Position numbers and translations under genes: made by a program. From positions 4,864,583-4,928,582 of the forward strand of contig NC_089794.1 in the NCBI RefSeq assembly GCF_040412425.1: 64,000 bases of DNA, given 5' to 3'. The stretch comes from Macrobrachium rosenbergii (Eukaryota > Arthropoda > Malacostraca > Decapoda > Palaemonidae). The notes below the pieces were generated by a model, which saw nothing but the letters and a program-made list of their open reading frames with translations, ran no database searches and had not been told where the DNA came from. Of the stretch, positions 52,660 through 64,000 are shown piece by piece. Each line of letters starts with the position of its first letter. Positions within the stretch are counted from its first letter, which is position 1.

Positions 52660-52765
52660 GTGAAACCTGGGTCGCCATATTCACTACCATAAAAGCAAAC
52701 ACTTTGATATTATAAGCAATGAATTATCATTAAAAGAAAAATGTAATATTCTCTCTGCATCACTA

Positions 52766-52767
<2 letters not shown>

Positions 52768-52819
<52 letters not shown>
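52768..52819 (+). repeat. (CT)n microsatellite
   Basis: About 51 bases of CT. Confidence 0.97.
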
Positions 52820-52823
<4 letters not shown>

Positions 52824-53132
52824 GGCAGTAAGCGTCACAGTAATCATCAAAGTAATTTCCCATAACATCTGGCAGCGGGAGTGCATTAAACAATTAGTAC
52901 TCTTTTGATTTCGTAAGACATATATGTGACACGACAGGACTCTGACTCCAATAACAGGACTACTTACTGTGTATCAAAACGGATGTTCAGCTATGTCGCG
53001 GAATTTAATTAAATGTCACACGAGTTGGGGAAAATATAATGCTAACAGTATCAGGCATTATTAAAAAGAGAATGGACTAAAAGTGTTCTTCTGGTGAAAC
53101 TAGATTACTGGTTAAAGAGATTTGTCATGCAG

Positions 53133-53136
<4 letters not shown>

Positions 53137-53203
<67 letters not shown>

Positions 53204-53228
53204 GTGTGTGTGTGTGTGTGCGTGTATG
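53137..53228. repeat. (TA)n(GT)n microsatellite
   Basis: About 30 bases of TA followed by about 55 bases of GT with a few C interruptions. Confidence 0.96.
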
Positions 53229-55845
53229 CGTATTCCTCTATTTTCGTTTAACACTCCCGAATTATCCACTTTCCAGTGGATCGTGTGTTACACAACACAG
53301 TTATTGCAAGCTAATTTCAGCCATCGGTAAGGTGGTCAGAGGGCTAACCTCCCACAATATCCCATTTCTTTTTTAATTGGCCTAAATTAGTAATGCCGAA
53401 GAGGAAAACAAACTTTGTAGAATGTGAAATTTGAAAAGTACTCATTTTATTCTTCTTTTAAAACAAACTTCATTCCTGACGCCCTGGGCTGATATATTTA
53501 TGGCTTAGGAAATAATAAAGAGAGAGAAAATATAACAATTACTCTTACATTTCTCTTACTCGTTTCTAACTTTGTTGGCAAACGCTGAAAGTCAAACTTT
53601 TAGTTCTCATTTCCAGCATTTCTGTTTTTCTAAGACATGAATAATATATTTGTCAGTCTTATTTTACTGCCAAGCATTAATAAGATGGGTGAGGTTGGTA
53701 ATAAACTTCTCCAGTAATACTTTGGAGAAAACAATCATCCTTTGTTGACAAAGGACCACCTTGTAAAACACGTTTGAAGGAGTTAGCGCAACCGGAGGGT
53801 ATCCACCTCATTGTTAATATCAGTTTTGTTGACAACCACATCGGTACCCAGTAACTCTAGAGTCTAACCATTCAAGAACCAGTTTGGTCTCTTTCACCAG
53901 TGCATAAAGGCGTCCTTCTCTTTATATCCCCATTGCCTCTGCACCCAGCAACAGTGGTGGCTGGTGTGCAGGACAATCAAAAGGTCACTTACCTCTCTAT
54001 TTTTCTCCTGTTCCTTATCAAATACATTCCAGTCACATTTGTTTAAATGTGACTGTACTGTAAATGAACAGTGTGATAGCTAGATCTATATAGAAATTTA
54101 GCTGCCCAACTCATTCTTTCATTATATAGACCCAGGAAGATATGGGTGTTGATATAAAATTGGTGACCATAAAAAAATCTTGTATAACAGCCACCAAAGG
54201 GCACCAACGGCCAGGATTCATACCTGACAATAATGATTGCAGGCAGCTACAAATCTGTGACAAGGGTCATGGGTGTGCCCAGAGTAAACAATAATTCTGC
54301 CCAAATTGCTACTTAACTAATAGTTAAAGGGGACTGCGTAAGAGATATTGTGTATCTACGGCAATAGAGCCTTGATATGCTCTTCGAATTGTTGTTTTCT
54401 TCCTTTGGCTGCGGGGAGAACCATGCAGGTTTCTTCAATATAGAAATTATTAAAGAAACCTGGGATATCGTTATAATACACAATGGACCACCCTTAGGTA
54501 ATAATGCGAAATAGGTAAATGACAATTTATAGGGAAATCTATTATCAATCCCTTCCACTATGGTCACAAGTTAAGTCTCAGGTAAAAATTCGAAAAAACT
54601 CATTCCGCTATTGGCACTGACTCCCACTTCAAATAGAAATGTTAACAATGTCATGTACAAGCACAACCTTCCTGTACTGTTAGAACCTCAGACAAATATT
54701 GTCATTACATAATATTTTCTTTTTGTTTTTATTTCAGAGGATAACCTTAGTTAAAATTTTGCCTTCATCGTCTGGTATCCCCAAGTTAATAGAAATAGGC
54801 AAACAAAACAGATTATGATGTAAAACCTACTCAGTTTGTTTTAACCTCACAGTAATTCTTTTGTATTGGTTTGCTTCTTGGCCTTCTACAACCGCTTTTA
54901 GGATTAAGCATATTGTTCAGATTCTAGTTGCACTTGATCTGTACTACCTATTTTTTTTTTTTTCATTTACCTACTTGTTATCACTTTTCATTTACCTTCA
55001 CAACCTTTATGAATGCAGTGTGGTGAATGGTAAACATCAAAAATCTTTTTCAAGCACCATTCAGGTTCTTCCAGTTTCACACTGTACGCCTGTTCATAAT
55101 CTAATTTTCCATAACGTACATAAGACTGTGCCTTTTGGAAAATCCAAATTATTAGAATGTTCAGTGTTTCATGATTAGGATCTTAGGCTGTAGGTTGTCT
55201 CTGACTACTGTTATTAGTAATTGTTATTATTATTTAAACAACAGTAAATCAGATCATTCAGTAGGGCTCCCTACGCATTTTGGAATGCTGGTTATTCTCA
55301 CTTTGCTGCCCCTACGGCTGCTGGACTGGAGAAGATCTTACAGTGGATCTTGCATGGCATAATGCAGACGGTACGATATACTTTCCCTTTGGTCTCTTCA
55401 TCCTTTATGGTTCAGCTTCCTTCAACTTCAACTCTCAGGTTTTTGTCTATAACTTAAAAAAAAAAAAAAATCCATTAGTCAAGCTTTATTATAATCTTAA
55501 AGTTGACAGTGTTTCGTTAAATCATTTTCTAAAATCATGTTCACAATAAAAGCAATGGTAACCCATGAAATTGCGTATGTTTGCATTAGAGCCAAATGCA
55601 AGTTTGACACTAGGTATGGAAGGACAATGCAGCCCGCAACAAAAAGTTCTATCTGACATATGTCTGCCAACCTCAAGTGTTTTGACATTAAAAGCATGCC
55701 CGGCAGTAATGTGGGCATGGCTTAATGACCTAGGGGCAGATTTCGGTGTCCAAGCATGATTGCTCAAATCCTGGGAATATGGAAACTGTTGTACTTGAAT
55801 AAAAAACCGGGTTTTAATCTTTTCTTTTAGTGTCTTGAAAATCTG
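53229..55845. other. no gene recognised (quiet AT-rich region, part 1)
   Basis: No microsatellite longer than about 20 bases and no repeat partner in the window. Open frames at 54861-55178 (+) and 55565-55759 (+) are short and match nothing I know; codon use looks like background. Host introns or intergenic DNA is the simplest reading. Confidence 0.35.
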
Positions 55846-56235
55846 TCCTTAAGAACATAATGAAAGTAACGCTTGTACTGCTTATATGCCTTACAAAACC
55901 ATTAGCTTTGAAACTTCGAAATGAGAAGCAAACGAACGTGAGATATTATGGCTGTCCAATGGTCATTATTACCATGCGAACCATTAAAGTCGCAGGTAAA
56001 TGAAAAGATCAGCTCACCGACGAGAAATCAAAACAAAACAAAACTTAAGGAGGCAGCAATCCACACAAAACAAAACAAAAACTTGAAAAGGCAATCCACA
56101 AAAGGGAACGGGGGAAGCAGCAGTTCCCGCAAAACCATCACTTAACGACAGTCCTTAAGAACATAATGAAAGTAACGCTTTTGCCTTGAAAACATTAGCT
56201 TTGAAACTTGAAATGAGAAGCAAACGAACGTGAAT
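55846..56235 (+). repeat. direct repeat pair of about 90 bases, 300 bases apart
   Basis: The block starting gtccttaagaacataatgaaa and ending gagaagcaaacgaacgtga occurs at 55846-55940 and 56149-56235 with small indels. The segment between is rich in A and CAAAA. A local tandem duplication with divergence is the likely origin; an LTR-like arrangement is possible but short. Confidence 0.7.
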
Positions 56236-59200
56236 TTTACTCCAAAGGAATCAAATAACTGAAAAGATGTGATGATTGGAATTTTACTGAAGGAATTAGT
56301 TGTAGTGTGGATTGATTACTTGATAATTGCTTCTTTTACCCTTTAATGGATTTATTTTATGTGCAGTTAAGTCTTTTGGAATCCATTGAGGATGACCAGG
56401 TTTAATTCCTCCTCAAATATTTTTAGCTCAGGAAATAAAGATTTTCAAAACCATTCCTTGGACGTAATGGTGGTAGCCCAGGCTCTCTCATCGTGTTGTT
56501 ATAAGACTAGTCAGGTGTGACTGGAATTACTTTCCACATATGTGCACTAATGTGTACGTTGCAGATGGTTATTATTTGTTATTTTGGATCACCATATATG
56601 AAACTGATTTATTATACATTTCCAATTTGTTTTCCATTAATGAAACAAGATTCAAGGAACTCTGACAAATATCCAACAGACTTTATTACTTTCTTAGTGA
56701 TTAAAGCACTCATTCGCTCAAAGAGAGTTACATTTAACAAATTCGTACTTTCCACCAGAAAAAAATTTGATGTGGTTGCCACAACCTCTCATGTACACAC
56801 AGTACTTTAATCCGTAGCCTTCAAACTCACCGATGGATAACTAAGAGCATGTAAGATGTGATCGTCAGAACATTTCAGGTGGTTTATCGAATATAAAAGG
56901 AGGACAGTTTCCTGCACTTGTGCTATCTCGAAACTCACTCAAACTTATAACCAGCAGACTAGTCAGCAGTTTCAAAAAACTACATTGAAACCGAAGAGGT
57001 GTCATTTTTAATTCAACTTTAAAACAGGCAAATATTGACTGAAGCAAAATAAGGTTCAAGAAACAATAATAAGACTAATCATTGTATTGGGAAGAGTTGG
57101 CGTCGACAGTTACGATCTCTCATAAACACGAATAAAACAAAGGTTAAAATATGGATTCAGTGTTCATGGAGACGTGGTATTTGTCATTTTTCATTAATTC
57201 TAATGCCCATTCACAGTTACTTTTTAATTTCTTCCTTTACAAATTAGTATTGGGGCCGACATAAAAATTGTTCGATGCAAAATACAATGATTATACAGTC
57301 TATCGAAGACTTCCGTAAGAAATTTAGAGCATAACAGCCGAAACTCTATCGCCACAGTTCTGCAAAGTTTAATATTACCGGGAAACTGAATATGGTGTCA
57401 GAATATGTCCTTGCGAGGACAGAAAGTTTCTAATAAGCTCCTGTTATCTGCCAGTCTGCAAAGTTCCATTATCAGAAAATTTTGTGCTGAATATTTATTG
57501 CGATAAAGCCAAATTCTTTTCTTGACAAAATAACCAGAAGTAATGATTAACTAATGCAGTTTTATTATGCTTAGACCGGACTGTCTAAACTCATGATCTA
57601 CAAGGATTTTAAATTTTCGAAGATTAGCCAGCTGAGTTTTTAAAGAAAATAATTAAACTAAGGTGAAGCTGAAAGTAAACTTTGGGTTAAAAGTTAAAGT
57701 CATAATCTATTTTTGTTCTAATTTATAAGATTATTCAAGTTCTACAAAACTCAGAAGTAAAGAGTAACATAATTGAAATAACTTTCATAACAATCTTTTT
57801 CTTAAAATGACTATATATAAAAACCTTCTGTATCTAAAAATCTTTACAAGTCTTTTGAGTTGCCCGTACCGTCGAAGCTCCCCTTAACTATTGTAGTTAC
57901 TAATCGACATTTCTAAGCCAAATATTTTAAAACACTTTTTCTTTAGGTCCGAGTACTTGTTTTAGTTAAATTTTTCTACAGAACTTAATACAGCAAGTCT
58001 TCCTACTCACCAAAGACAAGTTCACTTGGATTTGGGGGTACCTTCTCCCCTCCAGGGGTCACGGCCTTAGAGAGCGGAGGGTATGAGTTTTTGAATTAAG
58101 AAAATAAGGTAAGAAAATTAAAAATCGCCATGCGTATTCTTTTTTTTTTTTTAAATACCCTTCTTAGTAAAAACGCCTGTTCTATAGATCTGCTGACATG
58201 TAGGATTTCTTTTCTCTCTTCTCATATAGGAGAAGGGTTATGGATTCTGTGGAGTAAATTTGGTTACTCGTAACATCTAGAATTATCCAGCTTATCTTGT
58301 AAGTCATCTATGCCCCCAAACATAGAGGCTTGATTATATGTAATTTTGTCAATCAGTACACAGTTGCTATTATTAACTGCAGAACAGCTTTCCGTTTAAA
58401 ACGTCAGCTTCAGGTAAATTAGATTATTTTGAAGGCTACAATGCATTCCTTAATAATCACAGTTACCATAGTGTAATTGATGAAATTCCTACGGGACCCA
58501 TAATTATCAGATTGATACCACGTCATAGGCAGAATAATTGAAACTCAAAATCTATTGATTTTTTATTAAAACTACATTTTGGACCATCAAAACTAGTTCA
58601 AATAAATTACCATGATCAAAATCATTGCCTGTCATAGCCACACTAAAACTGACTTAACCAGGGATAGAATACAACATTACAAATCATTTCGTCAATAATT
58701 GACAAAAAAAAAAATAAAAAAAGATCCTTGAACCAGTCCAAAAAAGAGAGTTCATCGAAAGATCAGATTACCATGCAAATAACCATGGAAAACAGATGGA
58801 TAATTGGCTGAAACCTTCACCAGTGATCGACAGACTGAGGGAAGAAGACATTTACATTTGCCAATAATCATTCAGCTATTGAAACAGATTGAACCTGTTT
58901 ACCGGACAGCCATTTACAGTGACCAAACATGAGATTCGATGACTAAAACGGATTGGAACTGAATAAGGAAATATGAAACTGTCACACGAATCTTCTAAAT
59001 CTTCAGGAAACAGCAGAATAAGACAAATATACTGCATGTAAAGATTTCATTGACATATTCCCATTATTCATCTTCCGGCAAACGACCCTTATTACAAATG
59101 AATGACTACTCTCGTTATAGGATGGAGGTCAATAATGAGCTTCATAGGGCCCAAAATATAAAGCAAGCAGTAATGCACTGATAAACTGGAATATCTGAAA

Positions 59201-59712
59201 TGATCTTAACAACAGTCCATAACATTAATACTCTAGCAAATATGAAATATTCTATTTACAAGTAAAATCCCGAATTTTAGAAGATAAATCTGTCCTGCTA
59301 GAATCTGTTGTAACAATCACAGCCATTGACCAGAAAGCTAAAAAAAAGATCAAATTATGGTGAAAGAACACTGAACAACGATCCCAGATCAGAAGAGCAA
59401 CAGCATCTAGACTCTCTCTAAACAGATAATGACACTTTCGCCGTCTGCCGGGAAATATGCTTCCACATGAACTCTGAACCTTTCTTTTTTCTACTAATAT
59501 GGTTGCAGAACGCAGAGGTGCTTCTTTCCCTTTACTATCAATCTGAGAAAGAATGTTCTCGTAAGTGTCATTACAGCTTTAACGGAACAAAAGGTAAATA
59601 CCGTAATAACAGAAGTTGTGGAAATATGCAACAGTTCATGCGGTCGGTGATGTTTATCTTGAATCACCTTTTCTTTATTTCTTTTCCTCTTGTTTACAGT
59701 ACCAACAGAAGC

Positions 59713-59785
<73 letters not shown>

Positions 59786-62210
59786 GCAGAAATATTCATA
59801 GTATTAGCTTTTATTGAACTAAATATGGTATTTCAAAGTAATTTTAGATGTAGAGAATTTAAAATCATCGGCGATGTTGAAAGGTATCTTAGGTTATTTC
59901 TTTTTTCGTCGAAGAAACTTGCCTGTTAAGATGTCTTTTCGAAACAGCGAGATTTCTGTATCAGCAGGAGAGAAAGAATTTCCTTGTATCTCAAAATCTG
60001 GGGGCCAAGTTTAAATTTCCTCACGTTCCACCTGCCCCCGCCCCCTCCCGCGCCCCAGGCCCTCCCCCCTCCTCCTTTCTCTCTTTCTCTCTCTCGGCAT
60101 AAAAAGATTGTGATGAAAACCGTCTCTTAAGTCCGAGACCAACTTCTTGGGAAGCAATAATTTAATCTCGCGGCGAACAGTCAAAAAGTAATCGCATTTG
60201 TTCTTAATGAAAGTTTTTTCTTTTTTTATTTTTCTTTCATCAGAAAAGTTATGGAAATTCCTCTTTCTTTCTCTTTCTGCCTTGAAACTTTATCCTTCAT
60301 CAGTTCCTAACTTTATCAGAACACATGAAAAAGAACAATGAGATCCAATTTAAGAATACGAAACTGCTTAATGAAATTTCAGTTTGAATTTGAATGAAGT
60401 GACAAGGGAGTTCAGAAACTCAGTTCCGTGTCTTGGAGGAGGAGACGACGCGTTATCTGTTGGACGCAGGATTTCACCGCCGTGTTTTTGCTGACGTTTA
60501 TGTAGGTTAGTTGAACAAAATATCTAGATTTCAGGATAAACTGATTCTAAAGAAATTTAGTGGATACATGCACGATAACACCTGAGTTAGTCACCCAATA
60601 TGTTTACACCAGAAATCGTGTCCTTTGCTTTTACTTAGTTTTTACTTATTCAAGGGGCAACAGCAACTGAAATTCAGTACCCTTGTCTTGTCTCTACTCA
60701 TGGGGTGAAGGAAAAGAAGAAAAAGTTATGTATTTTAGGAATCATATATGTAATAACAAAATGAATGGTTAAGCAGTCATTTTCAACCTATTGCTCGTGA
60801 GAATCACCGCACTTTCCTCTTGGTCTGGCAGTGTTCTTGCACAGTGGCTGAAATTTTCTGGCCTAAGTCTGATAGAGATGATGATCGTGGTACACGACTT
60901 CCCATTAGCTGCTGAGCAGAAACGCATATTACAAATGCATTATCAGCCACCAGTGCCTGTGTTCCATTTCTGCAGGTTTTGGTAATTATTTATTGTGTCT
61001 TTCTTTTATATTAAGGCTTTGTAATGTGTATGAAAATCCCAACGTCTCTAAGGTACAATAAAAGTAACACTGATGAATAGGTTTCGTCTTCTGAATCTTC
61101 TGATGCAATTCCCTGGGAAAACTTTACTTACACTGGATCATCTAGTTTCAGGTTAATTGACTCTTGAGTTTAGAAAACAATTATTTTCACACAAAAAAAA
61201 ATCCTTTTTTTAATAACATTTTTACAGCATGCATCTGAACCATGCTAAACATTATATTTTTTTTTATTTTTTTTGTGTACATTTGTGAGATTTAGTGCAA
61301 GACAAAAACCAGTGTCCAACACTAGCATTATCATCTATGTTATGCATTTTTTTGGCACGGGGGAGAGAGAGAGAGAGAGAGAGAGAGCAGTTTCATATTC
61401 AGTCTATTACCGGCAATTACGTTTACAGCAAAAAGTTGTATTTATTATTGTTTTTTTAAAGTAAATATCATGCTTTATATAGTTAACCGCATATTACTCT
61501 AAAAGTCAAACTACATCGGTAATTCATTGTATGATATATGCAATGTAAATGTACAAAATGAATTGTAACCATTTTCCAGGTGAATCCTTTGTTAAGAAAA
61601 TGAATTTTTTTTTTTTAATATCTAATTGACGAAACTTAATTTTTCACACGTTTTCTAACGGGAATTGCTGGTTTGCCTTTGCTATAGTTTTGCTTGCATT
61701 AAAAACTCCCAGTTAAATAACATGCTACGAACAAACATACTTTGTCGCGTGGTTTCATGGATATATCTGTCACATGAGTTACACATTTCCTGTTCACAGT
61801 TCCTTTGTGCAACTTTACTTGTCAGTATTTGGAATTATGAATTTCATTTTTTCCCAAAAATTTTCATTAGCTTTTCTAGCTAAATATTCAACATTTCAAA
61901 AATTCCAAAGTATTTAAAAATATGTTTTTCCTTAGATGCAAACATATTACCTGTTGATGCTGTTATGTAACTCGATCAGAGTGTTGATAATTCTCAACAC
62001 ATATCTGGTCTGTATAAGTTTTACTGGTGAATCTTTCGTGCAGGTAATCTACATCCTTAATCACTGTCCTGATTTACAACTTCTAAAATTAAGGCGGCAC
62101 TCTCGTAACTAACCAGAAGGACGCGGAGTGCTCGTTACCTTACAAAGTTTGGGAAGGCCTGCCAGCCTACGGCTCTGTGATATAGAGAAGCAGCCAATGA
62201 AATAAGCATT
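56236..62210. other. no gene recognised (quiet AT-rich region, part 2)
   Basis: Nearly 6 kb with one (AAT)n array (59712-59784), a short (GA)n run (61362-61388) and poly(T) tracts, but no identifiable mobile-element protein, tRNA-like box pair or dispersed family. A C-rich pyrimidine stretch lies at 60026-60095. Short open frames are not supported. It may be intronic. Confidence 0.35.
59712..59784 (+). repeat. (AAT)n microsatellite
   Basis: About 72 bases of AAT, the only sizeable simple repeat between 53.3 and 63.1 kb. Confidence 0.97.
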
Positions 62211-62842
62211 TATTGATAATTTTCAAGAGGTGTCTGTCTGGCGAGTGAAAAAGTCTTCATGTGTGTCAATGTTCAGTCGTGGGGAAATCTCTCTCTCTGT
62301 CGCTCTCTTTATAATATTATTTTACTCTAAATACTGTCCCTTCTTTTGTCTATCTCCGTCTCCTTAGTGATCTAGAAAAGGCAGTGAAAATTTTTTCCAC
62401 TAATCTCAGTCTACCTATTTAGTGATCTAGAAAAGGCAGTGAAAAATTAATTTTGGATTAATCTCTCTCAGGGTTTCTGCAGTGTCTGTAGGCGTGGGCA
62501 GTGCTCCTGGAAATATTTAAGCATAAAATGTCTCTCTTCATCAAATTTGTCATTAGAGAAAATTCGTTGTTTCCTATTTCTAAAATCACCATGAGGATAT
62601 AACATTTTAAATAGGTAGACTGACAGATTGATGGAAAATTAATTTTTAATTGCCTTTTCTAGATCACTAAGAAGACGGAGATAGACAAACAAAGGGACAG
62701 TATTTAGAGTAAAACAATGTTGCATAATATTGTATCACATTATAAAGAGAGCGCCAGAGAGAGATTTACACACGACTGAACATTGACAAACTTAATGACT
62801 TCTTCACTCACCAGACTGATGCCTCTTGAAAATTATCAGTCT
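62211..62842. mobile_element. large foldback element
   Basis: Left arm about 62217-62410 and right arm about 62640-62842 are inverted: tgataattttcaagagg answers cctcttgaaaattatcag, and inner blocks tgtcaatgttcagtcgtg, ttttactctaaatactgtcc and tagtgatctagaaaaggca are all matched. Within the left arm tagtgatctagaaaaggcag is duplicated at 62371 and 62422. The spacer contains a block also found at 63017-63090. No protein is encoded. Confidence 0.75.
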
Positions 62843-62886
62843 CTAGTGTTACAATATTTTTAATCCAAAATAATCATGATATATGT

Positions 62887-63090
62887 GATAAAGTGTTCTG
62901 TTTAACAACTAATTACAAAGTAAGTACACATACACACGCACACATATATAGTGTATATGTGTGCGTGTGTTATTACTTTCCAATTAGTAGTTAAACCGAA
63001 TATTTTATCCACAAAATGTCTCTCTTCATCAAATTTCCCCTAGAGAAAAGTATTTGCTTTCTAATTTTTATGAATCATCACGAGAGGGTG
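62887..63090. repeat. secondary inverted repeat and direct repeat attached to the foldback
   Basis: Bases 62887-62949 and 62953-63009 are inverted copies (gataaagtgttctgtttaac against gttaaaccgaatattttatc; the centre is (AC)n/(GT)n). Bases 63017-63090 repeat 62528-62607 directly (tgtctctcttcatcaaattt, gagaaaa). The region is therefore a mosaic of at least three duplicated blocks. Confidence 0.65.
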
Positions 63091-63107
63091 TTATAACTTC
63101 TTGATCC

Positions 63108-63110
<3 letters not shown>

Positions 63111-63195
<85 letters not shown>
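63111..63195. repeat. (TA)n microsatellite
   Basis: About 85 bases of TA, the last array in the window. Confidence 0.98.
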
Positions 63196-63201
<6 letters not shown>

Positions 63202-64000
63202 CACACATATAAATGTTTAAATATGATGAAGAGTCACATCTCCGTTTTAAGTTCAATTTACCGTGTTCCGAATACAGGTTGGCTTCATAGTAAAAAGAAA
63301 AAAAAAACTGTAAATACCATATTTATAAAGTTACGGTGTAATTAAGAATGAATCCCCTCAGTGCAAAACTTACTTTCCTTCATATATTTAGGTCTTTTCG
63401 TTCTAAAACCTTCGCCGAGTCGTTTAACCACCATGTCATCAGTCTCCTGCTCCTTTTTTTGCCTAAAACTCCGAATCATTCCCCACCATGTCTACACGCG
63501 GCCAAACCTCTTCAAAACACGGACCATTCTTCAATATGCCACCCAAAGTACGTGTATGAAAGAAACCGAAAAACAGCCCAAAGTTGACATCTATGAAGTC
63601 ATACGAAACTCGGCAACGTAGAAATGACAGCTTTTCTTTGTCAAACTTCGATCATAATCTCGCTTTTCATATGTCATCAACTGGTTGTTTATCGCCCCCA
63701 TAAACAAGGCCATTACCCAATCACAAAAGGCCATTCACCAGTACCTCCACCATCAGCCGCGTCATCATCGCCATAACAACAACGGTTGTTATATTCTGGC
63801 GTGACCTACTTCGAACAACACGGTTATAAAGCGATTTCTCGCATGCGTCCAATCCAGGGATTAAATGCTGCCATTGTTTGGAGAGTACACATTCGCCCCA
63901 GGAAATTCGTGATGACTTTCAAGGCACGACTTAGTAATAAAGCTTGCTAGTCCCTGTACACAAAGTGCTGCACAAGTTCAACTCCATTGTTTTCTTTTAT
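63196..64000. other. no gene recognised
   Basis: Moderate GC, with overlapping open frames at 63348-63587 and 63361-63621 that match nothing I know. The last 200 bases contain no recognisable repeat. Confidence 0.3.

Noticed and set aside
54861..55178. Membrane protein suggested by a Phe/Leu-rich frame
   Set aside because: The hydrophobic part is made by a poly(T) run. The rest is unlike any protein I know.
55565..55759. Coding exon (frame with LEPNASLTLGMEGQCSPQQ)
   Set aside because: An equally long open frame exists on the opposite strand, no family is recognised, and no splice signals bound it.
60775..60835. hAT-type terminus (cagtcattttcaacctattgc resembles the cagtggttctcaacc ends of some hAT elements)
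   Set aside because: Only one end, with several mismatches and no inverted partner within the following kilobase.

Overview
This window is eukaryotic, repeat-dense, non-coding DNA. It holds no rRNA operon, bacterial-style gene cluster or intact host gene that I can recognise. I infer a decapod crustacean (shrimp, prawn, crayfish or crab), for four reasons: the very heavy load of long (TA)n, (CT)n, (ATT)n and (AC)n microsatellites; several Penelope-like elements; a Jockey/CR1-type LINE whose ORF2 and 3' end look like a family I associate with decapods; and several tRNA-derived SINEs. The order-level guess rests on family recognition without a database search. I would not name a species.

Layout. 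0-2.9 kb: a decayed Ty3/gypsy element on the minus strand (LTR end, primer-binding site, gag, protease, reverse transcriptase) with a SINE inserted in its RT. 2.9-9.3 kb: members of dispersed families A, B and C, (TA)n/(CT)n/(ATT)n arrays and an inverted-repeat element. 9.5-11.8 kb: an unusual array of short dyads (GTCT..AGAC) directly upstream of a second, broken gypsy gag whose 3' part is duplicated in inverted orientation. 12.3-13.2 kb: an LTR-like promoter region. 13.5-15.5 kb: repeat D. 15.7-20.3 kb: tRNA-Ser-like elements, a Penelope fragment, SINE pieces, a foldback and repeats A and E. 20.8-23.8 kb: a foldback element and a third gypsy relic (RT, RNase H, integrase). 24.4-30.0 kb: a LINE interrupted by a FLYWCH-type MULE transposon, itself interrupted by a foldback MITE. 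30.4-38.6 kb: microsatellites, an LTR-like inverted unit and repeats E, A and B. 39.0-44.4 kb: two Penelope-like elements. 44.5-50.0 kb: second copies of C and D, the latter carrying a SINE absent from its paralogue. 50-52.7 kb: a Penelope-derived foldback and a long-TIR element. 53.2-62.2 kb: a quiet, AT-rich, almost repeat-free stretch. 62.2-63.2 kb: a complex foldback and a last (TA)n array.

Every recognisable protein-coding segment belongs to a transposable element, and all but possibly one short exonuclease-like domain are broken by stops, frameshifts, deletions or insertions. The main biological content is the nesting history: SINE into gypsy, MULE into LINE, MITE into MULE, SINE into repeat D, each with readable target-site duplications or empty-site evidence. 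A second theme is the close physical link between mobile elements and (TA)n arrays: I count about 25 long arrays covering roughly 3.4 kb, and most have a mobile-element end directly against them. All coordinates of repeat boundaries are by eye and may be off by tens of bases.
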